A stretch of DNA of 10,000 nucleotides from positions 1 to 10,000 of the forward strand of contig VIGQ01000392.1 of the NCBI GenBank assembly GCA_009663005.1. Direction: 5' to 3'. Shown one piece after another: positions 1-6,974 of this stretch (position 1 is the first letter of the stretch; each line of letters begins with the position of its first letter). The position numbers were made by a program, and so were the translations under genes. The notes under the pieces were generated by a model. The model was given only the letters and a program-made list of their open reading frames with translations. It was not told the origin of the DNA and ran no database searches. This DNA comes from Actinidia chinensis. Its lineage: Eukaryota; Streptophyta; Magnoliopsida; Ericales; Actinidiaceae.

Positions 1-645
1 AGAACAATTGTTTTAATTAGAAAAAGTACACTATATATTGTCTTTATTAAAAAAGTACAATATATATTAATGTTACTACTATTGTAGCAAATTGTTGTTA
101 CTGTAGCAAATAGTAGTATATATAAGAGACAAATAAAGAAAGAGACAAGTCAAAGAAGTAATGATTGTCACGTTAAGAAAAGTAAATAAAGACTGTCACA
201 CTTAAAGCCTTAAATAAAGACTGTCACATTGAGAACTGAGAAGTATAGACTATCACGCATAAATAAAGACTGTCAGTTGAGAAGTAAAGACTATCACACA
301 CTCACGCTTCAAAACAAATGAGAGAGAGGGAGGACTAGCGGTGTGAAACGTCGACAAGTAGAGGGGAAGGCGACGTCGATGAGCAATGGAGAAGGCGACG
401 TCGACGAGAGATCTGACATTGACGAGTAGATCACATAGTGCAGACGGCGTCGGCGATGGACTGCGACGGCTACGGCAGAACCAGATTTCGGTCAATCGAC
501 CGATGCATTTTTTTTGCTTTTTTTTCTTCTTCTTCTAGTTTCTTCGACACAGAGAGGAGAAGAATTGAGACCCTTAATATAGAAAAATAATCCCTAATCG
601 ATTCGGATGCTTAAATTGTGCGATTTGTGCGATTCACGCAATTCA
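1..645 (+). repeat. Left inverted arm of the long-TIR element
   Basis: The outer third is AT-rich and carries GTTACTGTAGCAAATAGT-type sequence that recurs inverted in the right arm. The middle (about 183-298) has a short tandem motif. The inner part (about 340-480) is GC-rich with repeated GGCGACGTCGA segments. It ends in a pyrimidine tract (509-540) and a purine-rich stretch. Short open frames here, such as the 80-codon minus-strand frame at 253-495, follow the repeat composition and are not taken as genes. Confidence 0.55.
161..298 (+). repeat. Degenerate short tandem repeat, core TAAATAAAGACTGTCACA
   Basis: The core is exact at 183-200 and 211-228 and nearly exact at 260-275. Variants with TAGACTATCAC or AAAGACTATCACA lie at about 244-257 and 284-298, and a weaker one (ATGATTGTCACG) at 161-172. 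Spacing varies from roughly 24 to 33 bases, so this is an imperfect array inside the left arm. Confidence 0.7.
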
Positions 646-745
646 TGCGCCTCACGCGAGCCTTACTTAAGTCGATGCGACTCGCCCACTTGGAGTCGCA
701 TTGTAGGCGACTCGTGCCTCAAGGCGCTGAGGCGTGCGCCTCTGA
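601..745. repeat. GCGAYTC-rich degenerate low-complexity stretch
   Basis: The 8-12 base motif GCGATTC/GCGACTC recurs in both orientations (gtgcgatttgtgcgattcac, gatgcgactcgcccac, ggagtcgcattg, aggcgactcgtgcc), followed by GCGCC/GGCGC segments. It sits at the inner edge of the left arm. A comparable GCGAT-rich patch lies near 1930-2060 at the inner edge of the right arm, so it is probably part of the inverted-repeat structure. The 134- and 165-codon plus-strand frames crossing it are by-products of composition and run antisense to the coding remnant next to it. Confidence 0.5.
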
Positions 746-764
746 CAACTCTGGGGCAGACAAG

Positions 765-1860
765 CTACTCTTCGTGCAGATTCTCTCCTTCATCCTCCAT
801 GCCCTTAGTCTTGGCGCCTCCAACTCCAACGGCCCCCGCTCCTTCACCTTGGGCAAGTTTGTTGTTCTGGGCCGTAATAGCATTGCCACCCACCTCACTT
901 CAGGCGTCATGTTGGCATACTCCTCTTCATCAAAGCCAGGGAGGAGGATTATGGAGTATGCCGTTGACGAATCTGGGAGCAGTCCAAGCAGGATGGTTAG
1001 AAGGGGTCCCGAGCTCCTTTAGGCAGACAAGCCAGCCTTCTCGAAAAATTTTAGGGCACAACTCAGCGACCTACTTCTCATATGCATCCCCCAACCAGTT
1101 GTAGGCGTGGTCAAAAACCCTCCGATACACCGCACCACAGGCCACTTTTTGCAGCTCGTCAACTTCATGTAGAGCCTTGTTCCTCTTCTCGATGGCAATC
1201 TCGGCCGCATTGCGGGCGTTGTCCAACTCACTCCTAGCCTTCTTTAACTCCTTCTCCAGACCATGGATCTTCTGGATGGCCCTTTTTTGATCATTGGCGT
1301 GCCTCTTCATTCGCTCAGAAGTGGCCACAGCTCGTTGGAATAGCTACAAAATGCAATAAATGCAAGAAACTGCTAAGTGTTCAAAGAGAAGAAAGAAAAG
1401 AGTGAGCTAGATAGCAAACTTAGCATTAATCATAACTACCTGCTCTGAACTCTTTTGAATCCTCCACAGCAAGGTCATCATATCCTGAATTGAGGCATGA
1501 ATGTCATTCCTTAAAAGCCAAACGTCTCGTGGTCTTTGGAGGTGTTGGCATCGTGACTTGTTTCTCGAATCGACGGCAGGAATGTGTTCTAGATCGGGAT
1601 GTTCCAGTGGAGCTATCAATACCCCTTCCTTTCTTTTAATGGGAAGGTCCCCCCCGTGTGTTGCTTCCCTTTTCTTTTTGACCTGTGGGAGGGAGGGCAT
1701 GTGACTGATCCCTCGGTGGTCTTGGAACGAGCCAAAGTCAAATTAGGGGATCTGTTTGCACGAGATCGTCCCTCGTATCCTTCTTTTTGCCCAGAGCCCT
1801 TTGCTTGGGTGCTATGCTGCCTTCCTCCACCTTTGTTTGTAACCCAACTGCCGCCTTAAT
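765..1860 (-). pseudogene. Decayed spliced gene for a coiled-coil gag-like protein of plant retroelement type
   Basis: Read on the minus strand. A first exon from at least 1700 (possibly 1860) to 1440 ends in MTLLWRIQKSSEQ. After an intron (1439-1344) the second exon starts LFQRAVATSERMKRH, keeping the frame. The second exon has a charged heptad-like stretch (KIHGLEKELKKARSELDNAR), a conserved-looking block FREGWLVCLKELGTPSNHPAW and an acidic segment LPGFDEEEYANM. It then has a Gly/Ala-rich tail (AGAVGVGGAKTKG) closing with LHEE and a stop at 765-767. Breaks are a TAG stop at 1071-1073 after DAYEK, a frameshift near 965-985, another near 905, and a stop near 1750 in the upstream part. From memory of the family, such coiled-coil ORFs accompany plant retrotransposons and plant-mobile-domain genes. 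The exact family is an inference. No promoter or intact start is visible. Confidence 0.6.
1344..1439 (-). other. Inferred 96-nt intron in the coiled-coil pseudogene
   Basis: On the minus strand the donor is CAG|GTAGTT (exon ends at 1440) and the acceptor is ATTTTGTAG|CTATTC (exon resumes at 1343). The intron is AT-rich, has stops in the upstream frame, and its removal joins SSEQ to LFQRAVA without a shift. The size fits plant introns. This supports derivation from a spliced eukaryotic gene and shows the cargo was not captured from a processed cDNA. Confidence 0.6.
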
Positions 1861-1936
1861 CTGAATGAATGATCACCTATGGTCTCGACCCTTAGTTGCA
1901 GGAACCTTCTGCGGCAGACGCTCCTCCCCAAGAAAT

Positions 1937-1975
1937 GCGATTCCGCGTTTCTCATTCGGAACGCGATGGAATCGC
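1937..1975. repeat. Imperfect hairpin GCGATTCCGCG / CGCgatGGAATCGC
   Basis: Positions 1937-1947 pair with 1962-1975 over 11 bp if a three-base bulge (GAT, 1965-1967) is allowed. The loop is about 14 bases. It lies in the GCGAT-rich patch at the inner edge of the right arm. No function is assigned. Confidence 0.45.
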
Positions 1976-2191
1976 GATCCTAAGAGACGAAAACGCATCC
2001 TAAGGAAGATGGGAGCTTACTATGTGATTTTCCTATCGCCGTCGTCACGTGAGTCCACAAGTCGCGCGAATCTATGAACAAGATCGATTTGCCGTTCTGT
2101 TTAACCCTAAATTCTTCTCCCTCTCTCTATCTTGTAGGCTAGAAACTAGGGGAAAAAAAGAGAGAGAACGGAAATCACGGTCACAGTCGTC

Positions 2192-2429
2192 GTTGCCGTC
2201 GCACATAGATTTGCTTGTTGGGCGGCGGCTGCTTGTTGCCTTTGCTCTTCGAGTCGCCGTCGCATGTAAATCTGTCGCCGTTGCCGTCGCACGTAGATCT
2301 GCTTGCTGTAGCTTCCTGCTTGTTGCCTTCGCTCTTCGGAGTCGCCGTCGCATGTAAAATCTGCTGCTGTCCTCGGCTCTCGTTACCTTCGCTCTTGGCG
2401 TCGCCGTCCCGGCTCGTTACTATCGCAGG
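2192..2429 (+). repeat. 88 bp GC-rich tandem repeat, two full copies and a partial one
   Basis: GTTGCCGTCGCACrTAGAT starts at 2192 and again at 2280. GAGTCGCCGTCGCATGTAAA starts at 2251 and again at 2339. Both pairs give a period of 88 bases. Each unit is itself two related half-units joined by a TTGCCTTYGCTCTTCG segment. A third half-copy follows to about 2429. The array is much more GC-rich than the DNA on either side. Confidence 0.75.
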
Positions 2430-2575
2430 CAAGCACTTTGTTTCTCTCTCTCTGTTCTTTTGATTTGCTTTTGCTGGGATTTGTGAGTTTGTTCTCATAA
2501 TATTCTCTGTCAATTGACGCAAATCTGGGCTTGTAGCAAATAATTTACTTACAGTATAGTAATATTTTTATATTT

Positions 2576-2745
2576 AATAAAGTTATACAAAATGACACAC
2601 TAATAGAGGAGTTTTATTTTTATAATCAATAAAGTTATCCAAAGTGACACACTAACACGGAGTTTTGTTTTATATGTTCATAAAGAATACACAAAGTACA
2701 GAGGAGTTTTATTTTATATTGAACAAAGTGCAGGTGGTTTGTTTG
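2576..2745 (+). repeat. About 52 bp AT-rich tandem repeat, three copies and a partial fourth
   Basis: Units begin AATAAAGTTATMC at 2576 and 2628 and CATAAAGAATACAC at 2679, with a truncated unit near 2722. Each contains AAARTGACACACTAA (replaced by AAAGTACA in the third) and GGAGTTTTRTTTT. The period is 51-52 bases. There may be a distant relation to the AATAAAGACTGTCACA units of the left arm, but I could not confirm it. Confidence 0.75.
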
Positions 2746-3030
2746 ACTTGACTGTGATCATGACATGATGTTAACAATTTCAGGCCCTCTCTTGTACTTT
2801 GGTTTTTTTAAATGTAAAGTAATTTAATAAGTCCTCTTAGTCTCTCGTTTTTTGCTGAAAATATCTCTACAGTGTATTTCTATCACGCTGCATGTATATT
2901 TTGTCTGTGTTGTATCCACTATTTGCTATAGTAACAAACCTATGTATTATAATTTTTTGATATAACAAATAACAATATATATTGCACTCTTTTTATAAAA
3001 AAAGATGTGTCTAACTTTTTTTAATTTTTT

Positions 3031-3829
3031 TTTTGATTAATTAGATATTGGTGAATTAGATGTTTTCAAGAGCGTTGATGGAGAAGAGGAGATTGGCGAG
3101 CGTGGCCGTCGGCGAGAAGAAGTGAGGACGAGAGCGGTGATGAGAAGAGGAAAATTGAAAAACAAAATTGCTGATGATTTTCAAGTGAAGATCCAATTTA
3201 CTGGAATGGTGAAGTTCAAATGATGTTTTTATTATTTTTTTTTCATACATTAATATATACCTCTTTGAATACTTTGTACAGCTCTTCCATACAAGATCTT
3301 GTTGAATTGTATAGACACATGTGTAAGTAATTTTTCCTCTTCTCATAAACTTTAGGGTCAAAAGTGAAAACTTAAATTAACCACGTCGGAAAAATTTTCC
3401 TTTTATTTGAGCAATTTCAAAATAACTTTGTCATATCATCCAGATTTAATGGGAGCATTGGCCCCCAATTGACATTCAATACATCATTACTAACTTTTTT
3501 TTTTTTATTTTTTTTCTTTTTTTCTCTCACAATTTTAGGCCTTTTAACTACTTTTTTTTAGTTTTTTTTTGCACTTGGCTTATATTTGTTTTTGTAGATT
3601 ATGAATGTTTAGCCTAATTTTTCAAAGTTTCATTTGGTTTAGATATTCTGATAAACCCAGCCTATTAGTGTTTTTTAATAATTTATGACTAATAATTAGA
3701 TATTTTAGTCTAATTAGATAATTTTAATAATTTATGAACTAAACGACGTCATTTAGTGAGTTCGTAAAATTTCGGTAACAAGGTGAGTGTAGACTTCCTG
3801 GTTTTTGTATGTAAAAATGACAAAGTACA
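3031..3829. other. AT-rich intergenic DNA, no gene seen
   Basis: A short purine- and GC-richer patch (about 3062-3160, GAGAAGAGGAGATTGGCGAG-like) is followed by AT-rich sequence with poly-T tracts near 3225-3243, 3495-3520 and 3550-3570. A 15-base direct repeat TTTAATAATTTATGA occurs at 3674-3688 and 3723-3737. The 101-codon minus-strand frame at 3056-3361 is low-complexity with no recognisable domain and is not called. No RNA gene, transposon end or promoter could be supported. Confidence 0.6.
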
Positions 3830-4190
3830 ATTAACTAATGACTTCACACTACAGCTTACCTATGTCTTGATCCTACGATTTCCCAATCACAATTAATCTA
3901 ATAACTAATCACGCTAGTTTCCAACACGTAAGCCGCATACTCTGGTTATGATCACAAATGACGTCTCCCTTTTGTCATACTCTAGCATATCACATTACAT
4001 GGCTACTAATGAGCGTCACATTGGCATCTTAACTCTATGCGTGATTCTATGATTTCACAATCACTAATAATAATCAATAACTAATCAACTAGTTCAACAC
4101 GTCATGCGCCTACTGGATATGATCACAAATAACGAGCACATTACAGCTAACTAATGAGCGTACATTATCTTTTACTCTATGTCTTAGTTG
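3830..4190 (+). repeat. Degenerate tandem repeat, unit about 140-175 bp, two copies plus partial ends
   Basis: One copy starts TATGTCTTGATCCTACGATT at 3861 and the next TATGCGTGATTCTATGATTT at 4036. A third is just beginning (TATGTCTTAG) at 4178. Shared landmarks in the same order are CCAATCAC/ACAATCAC, AATAACTAATCA, CTAGTT, CAACACGT, TATGATCACAAATRACG and CTAATGAGCG. The sequence 3830-3860 (TAATGACTTCACACTACAG) looks like the tail of an earlier copy. The copies differ by many small indels, so the array is old. It is non-coding. Confidence 0.7.
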
Positions 4191-4199
4191 AGCTACACA

Positions 4200-4425
4200 A
4201 TGAATTGAGCCGTTTCTGAACTGTTTCAAGTCTCGACACGTAAAAGCGCGTTCGAGTTCGGTTTTTTCGGGACTAAATAAGCAAACCTGAACTCAATTTT
4301 AGGCTCGATTAATTAAATAAACATAAAATATTTAATGTTTGACTTTTTAAGGCTCGTGAACACATTTGAGTTCAACTTAACCCTGGGAAGTTCGGCTTGA
4401 GCTTGGCTCTCAAATTTTCCACGGA
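4200..4425. repeat. Degenerate GAGTTCGG / GGCTTGAGCTTGGCTC-type dispersed repeat
   Basis: This stretch has scattered variants of a pattern common in plant dispersed repeats (CGCGTTCGAGTTCGG, TTTTAGGCTCGATT, AAGGCTCGTGAACAC, GAGTTCAACTTAACCCTG, GTTCGGCTTGAGCTTGGCTC). Such text resembles decayed non-coding transposon sequence. I cannot name the family and see no open frame. Confidence 0.4.
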
Positions 4426-4426
4426 T

Positions 4427-4660
4427 ATGAAAGGCTCCATTTGGTGCACTAGCTTTTTCAGATTTTTTTTTTGACTTTTGGGGGGGGGGGGGGGGGTTAA
4501 AATAGCAAAAAGTCCATCGAGTTGTTTTTTTTACTTTTTTGTTTTGTTTTTTTATTTAGTTTTAGCTAATGTAAAGCTAACAAATCTTGGGTTTTTTGAT
4601 AGCAAGCTTAAAAACCTTGACTTTTAAACATTACCAAACGTACCAAGAGCTGAAATGTTT
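4427..4660. mobile_element. Possible small MITE remnant
   Basis: It is bounded by CCATTTGGTGCACTAG near 4437 and, in inverted sense, by ATTACCAAACGTACC near 4631. ATTTGGT versus CGTTTGGTAAT is a common type of plant MITE end. The interior is low-complexity, with poly-T, a G17 run and the pair TTAGCTAATGTAAAGCTAAC. The inverted match is short and no target duplication was found, so this is only a suggestion. Confidence 0.2.
4480..4496 (+). repeat. G17 homopolymer
   Basis: Seventeen consecutive G bases follow TTGACTTTT. Such runs are unstable in vivo and error-prone in sequencing, so the true length is uncertain. Confidence 0.9.
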
Positions 4661-5011
4661 ATCTACCAAATATCCTGAAAATATGGGCACATTTGCTAAC
4701 AGTAACTTTTTCTTTTTACCGAAAAGGCATATAGGATAAGAATAAAAATCAAAACGTCATATAGGATAAAAAGGAGATTGATTTATGAAGCTTTCCCAAA
4801 TATTCTCGAAAATGTGCAAAAAGGAGCTCAAGAATATGAAGTTACTCACTTTGCCAAGAACAATTCGTCTTCTACCCTACATAAATACATATCAACAGAG
4901 TATGAAAGGAGACCAACAAATATGATTTGCACTTTAGATACGCCATGGTATCTTACTCAAAACATATACCACAAAGATTAAGATCAAGAACAAACACGAG
5001 AATGAGGGGCC
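4661..5011. other. Presumed 5' flank of the hAT remnant, no supported gene
   Basis: The 12-base direct repeat CATATAGGATAA occurs at 4728-4739 and 4758-4769, 30 bases apart. The 67-codon plus-strand frame at 4778-4981 has no motif I recognise. It could be leader or an upstream exon of the transposase gene, but nothing in it supports that. No terminal inverted repeat of the hAT element could be located. Confidence 0.35.
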
Positions 5012-6145
5012 ATGGCTACCCAACTTTGGAGATATGTCACCAAAGTTTCTGGAGAAAAGAAGCTAGAGGTGGATCAGCAAGTTTGTATGTAATTTTTTCA
5101 ATGGGGGGGGGGGGCCAAGATAAGCCTTTCACTGGGTCTTATTCAAGATTTCGTGCCCACTTGAATAGGCGTAAAACCAGGAGAAAGAAACAGGCATAGG
5201 CTTATGCTTGACCTTAGCAAAGAAAATGAGGGATTTGCTGAACAGGAGGAAAGAAGATGCACAATACTCTTTGCTGGAATCCAAGCCCAAAAAACTTCAA
5301 AGGGCAAAAGGTATTATAGCGTTAACCATTGCCACATTTTACCAAAGTGTTAAGTAAAAGTTTAAACTGACCAATATTGGATTGGTTTAGCATGTAATAC
5401 AAGCTGATGCGTCCCTCCTAGTTGAAGAGAACATTGCAGCTATTTTTTAAAACCAGTGACAAGGAAGATGTGGACTAACGGGTGCCATGTTCTTTTATTT
5501 ATAACGGCATTCCCCTTTAATGTTGCAAGGTCTTCCTTTTTTTACGGATAGGTTACGGCAGCAATCATGCACCAAGGGGGTACAAAGCCCCCAACTATGA
5601 AAAGATCAGGACTTCTGTGCTAGACAAAGAACAAGCAAGGTGCAAGCGTGCCCTGAATCCTTTAATGCAGGATTGGAGCACGCATGTATTGTCAATTGCT
5701 TCTGATGGTTGGGCAAATTTAAACGATAACGCATCCAATTTGCAAAAGCTGCAGGGCAAAGCATTCAAAAGAAACATCCCACACATCGTGTTGTCTGTTG
5801 CTTAGCTCATACATTAAACCTGTTAATGAAAGATATTGGTAAGGCTCCGATCCATCTTTATCTTTCTTCAATGAGAGCTACGGTAAAGGCAAAGCAATGT
5901 AAAGTATATAACGAATCAAGTTCATGTCAATTTCTAATACAACACTTTCTGTGATTTAAGCTTCTAACAAAGACGACTAGATTTGGGCATGTTTTCAAGT
6001 ACTGCCAGTCGGCTATTACAGTTAGAGCATCTTAGTTGCTATGGCTCTAATAACCATTGGGAGACCTTAAGAAGAAGCTCGTCAGACCCAAATCAGTATG
6101 ACATTGTTAAGAAAACGGTTTTATGGATGTGATTTTTTGAGCAAG
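5012..6145 (+). pseudogene. hAT transposase remnant, BED zinc finger plus DUF659 half
   Basis: Three inferred exons. Exon 1 (5012-5310) has an ATG in a strong context (gccATGG) and reads TQLWRYVTKVSG, then a damaged CNFC (CNFF), then KPFTGSYSRFRAHL, which is a BED finger. A linker follows (KKMRDLLNRRKEDAQYSLLE). Exon 2 (5440-5838, acceptor CATTGCAG, donor GATATTG|GTAAGG) reads FKTSDKEDVD, NGIP, PRGYKAPNYEKIRTSVLDKE, VLSIASDGWANLND (DUF659 core) and, one frame over, HPTHRVVCCLAHTLNLLMKD. Exon 3 (from about 5890) has LLTKTTRFGHVFKYC, the TRF motif of the family, then DIVKKTVL and FFEQ before a consensus donor GCAAG|GTGAGT. There are several frameshifts and stops, and a G12 run (5103-5114) lies inside the BED finger. 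The dimerisation region does not follow on this strand. Functional copies bind the element's ends and catalyse cut-and-paste transposition in the nucleus; this one cannot. Confidence 0.85.
5103..5114 (+). repeat. G12 homopolymer within the BED-finger remnant
   Basis: Twelve G bases fall where BED-hAT proteins commonly have a Gly-rich segment (GGGN) before or between the zinc ligands. Codon slippage here changes the frame, and the downstream reading KPFTGSYSRF is indeed in a different frame from QLWRYVTK upstream. It could be a true mutation or a sequencing-length error. Confidence 0.8.
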
Positions 6146-6239
6146 GTGAGTTTTCTTTAAATTACAAAACCCATATATAAAATTTTAGGTTTTTGTGACA
6201 CTGATAAACTGTGGCATATTTAGAAGGTTTGCTGATCTC

Positions 6240-6660
6240 TTGGGTACGTTTCGTATGCCGTTATACATCCCCCCCATCGAGCTAAGTGTATGGGACAATC
6301 GCAACGAGCCTGAGACATAAGAGGCAAAAGAGGGAGCACTGGTTCAAGCAGCTCAATTTCGCAGATTCGTCTAGTAGCTGGGACATAGATCTTAGAGCGC
6401 TGGTGATGAGGAGGATTGGGACATTAAGGTTGATGACAGCGAAGAAGTGAACCATGCTCGATAATCAAGTTCCCGCCATAGCTCCTTCTGCCTCTTGCTT
6501 TTGGGCCCATACTCGGCCGAGCTCGGATTCGGAGGCTGCAGACAATCTAAATTTTCCAGAAGTAGCACCGAATCGGGGCGCGAATGGTAGCTGGAGCTGG
6601 GCGGGGGAGCGATGATCAAGAAGTTGAGAGCTCCGTTCCTGGAGCGTGTAGGGACAAAAA
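6240..6660 (-). other. GC-rich island with an open frame, possible captured gene fragment
   Basis: Base composition rises sharply against AT-rich flanks and the island ends in an A-run (6656-6669). On the minus strand an open stretch (6619-6392, no ATG at its start, since its first codon would be TTG) reads IIAPPPSSSYHSRPDSVLLL, then ENLDCLQPPNPSSAEYGPKS, then KRQKELWRELDYRAWF, with a Ser-rich end. On the plus strand the overlapping text gives GDEEDWDIKVDDSEEVNHAR, which resembles the acidic Trp-Asp tail common at hAT C-termini. The two readings conflict and I cannot choose. If the segment 6150-7900 is inverted, the minus-strand reading would originally have had the same direction as the transposase. 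Confidence 0.3.
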
Positions 6661-6974
6661 AAAAAAAAAGTTTTATTAAAATTATAATTTTTTGATAGTT
6701 TTTATATATTTTCTATGCGTTTTGATATAGTTAAATAATATATATAAAAACCTATTATTATCACATGGATTGCAACACTAAATCATTATCATTAAGTTCA
6801 CAATTCCACTTGACTAAAACTAACTTTTGAAAAAGAAGAAAAAAAACTAATCCGATTAACAAATGTACAAAACAACCCAAACTTCATTTCTTGTGCCTTT
6901 TTCCCCTTGCAATTTCAAGTCTCATTTGTGCTTGTGGTTTTTCCATTGGACAATGAGATTGATTTTATAAGTCC
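6661..6974. other. AT-rich stretch without a gene
   Basis: Starting in an A-run, this is AT-rich with TTTTATATATTTTC-like text and no open frame worth reporting. It lies directly downstream of the stop codon (6975-6977) of the minus-strand hAT fragment, so it is probably that gene's 3' untranslated and flanking DNA. No polyadenylation signal could be assigned with confidence. Confidence 0.4.

Larger units (their letters stand above)
1..3030. mobile_element. Non-autonomous DNA transposon with long inverted arms (Mutator-like/foldback type), carrying coding cargo
   Basis: Two arms match each other in inverted orientation at several separate places and in the same order. Positions 95-114 match the reverse complement of 2918-2937 at 19 of 20 bases. 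Positions 55-68 match the reverse complement of 2974-2987 at 13 of 14. The stretch 535-576 (CTAGTTTCT, then an AGAGAGG/GAGAAGAA purine run, then a CCCTTA/TAGGGTTA end) matches the reverse complement of 2101-2149. Weaker similarity continues inward to about 645 and 2040. Arms of 0.6-1 kb with GC-rich tandem repeats inside are typical of Mutator-like elements. The interior holds a minus-strand coding remnant and no recognisable transposase, so the element would need a helper. The left end may lie at or before base 1, and I could not establish a target-site duplication. Two unrelated MITE copies in opposite orientation would be an alternative. Confidence 0.55.
2040..3030 (-). repeat. Right inverted arm of the long-TIR element
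   Basis: It is the inverted counterpart of the left arm, longer because two tandem arrays have expanded inside it (88 bp units at 2192-2429, 52 bp units at 2576-2745). The outer part (about 2760-3030) is AT-rich with no coding potential and carries ACTATTTGCTATAGTAACAA at 2918-2937 and AATATATATTGCAC at 2974-2987, which mirror the left arm. The overlapping open frames at 2049-2522 on both strands come from the repeated GCCGTCGC composition and are not called as genes. Confidence 0.55.

Noticed and set aside
161..298. CRISPR-like regular repeats in the left arm, and likewise the arrays at 2576-2745 and 8645-9570
   Set aside because: Spacing is irregular, there are no unique spacers of constant length between conserved direct repeats, no cas genes are present, and the context is plant transposon DNA.
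607..1104. Plus-strand open frames of 165 and 134 codons (607-1104, 618-1022)
   Set aside because: They lie antisense to the minus-strand coding remnant, begin in GCGAYTC low-complexity sequence and show no domain. The minus strand explains the protein-like composition better.
2049..2522. Overlapping plus and minus open frames of 82-113 codons in the right arm
   Set aside because: Their repeated peptides (for example CDGNGDR, TCDGDSKSKGN) just mirror the 88 bp GC-rich DNA repeat, and every frame is open because the repeat length and composition lack stops.
3056..3361. Minus-strand open frame of 101 codons
   Set aside because: Residue use follows poly-A/T and purine tracts, with no recognisable motif, intron signal or homologous-looking block.
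3847..3860. CACTACAG resembling a CACTA transposon end
   Set aside because: It is internal to the tandem repeat at 3830-4190, has no inverted partner nearby and no flanking 3 bp duplication that I could see.
6146..6188. A 43-nt intron linking FFEQ to VFVTLINCGIF in the plus-strand hAT remnant
   Set aside because: The donor GCAAG|GTGAGT is good, but 43 nt is shorter than usual plant introns and the sequence after the candidate acceptor does not match the expected transposase region.
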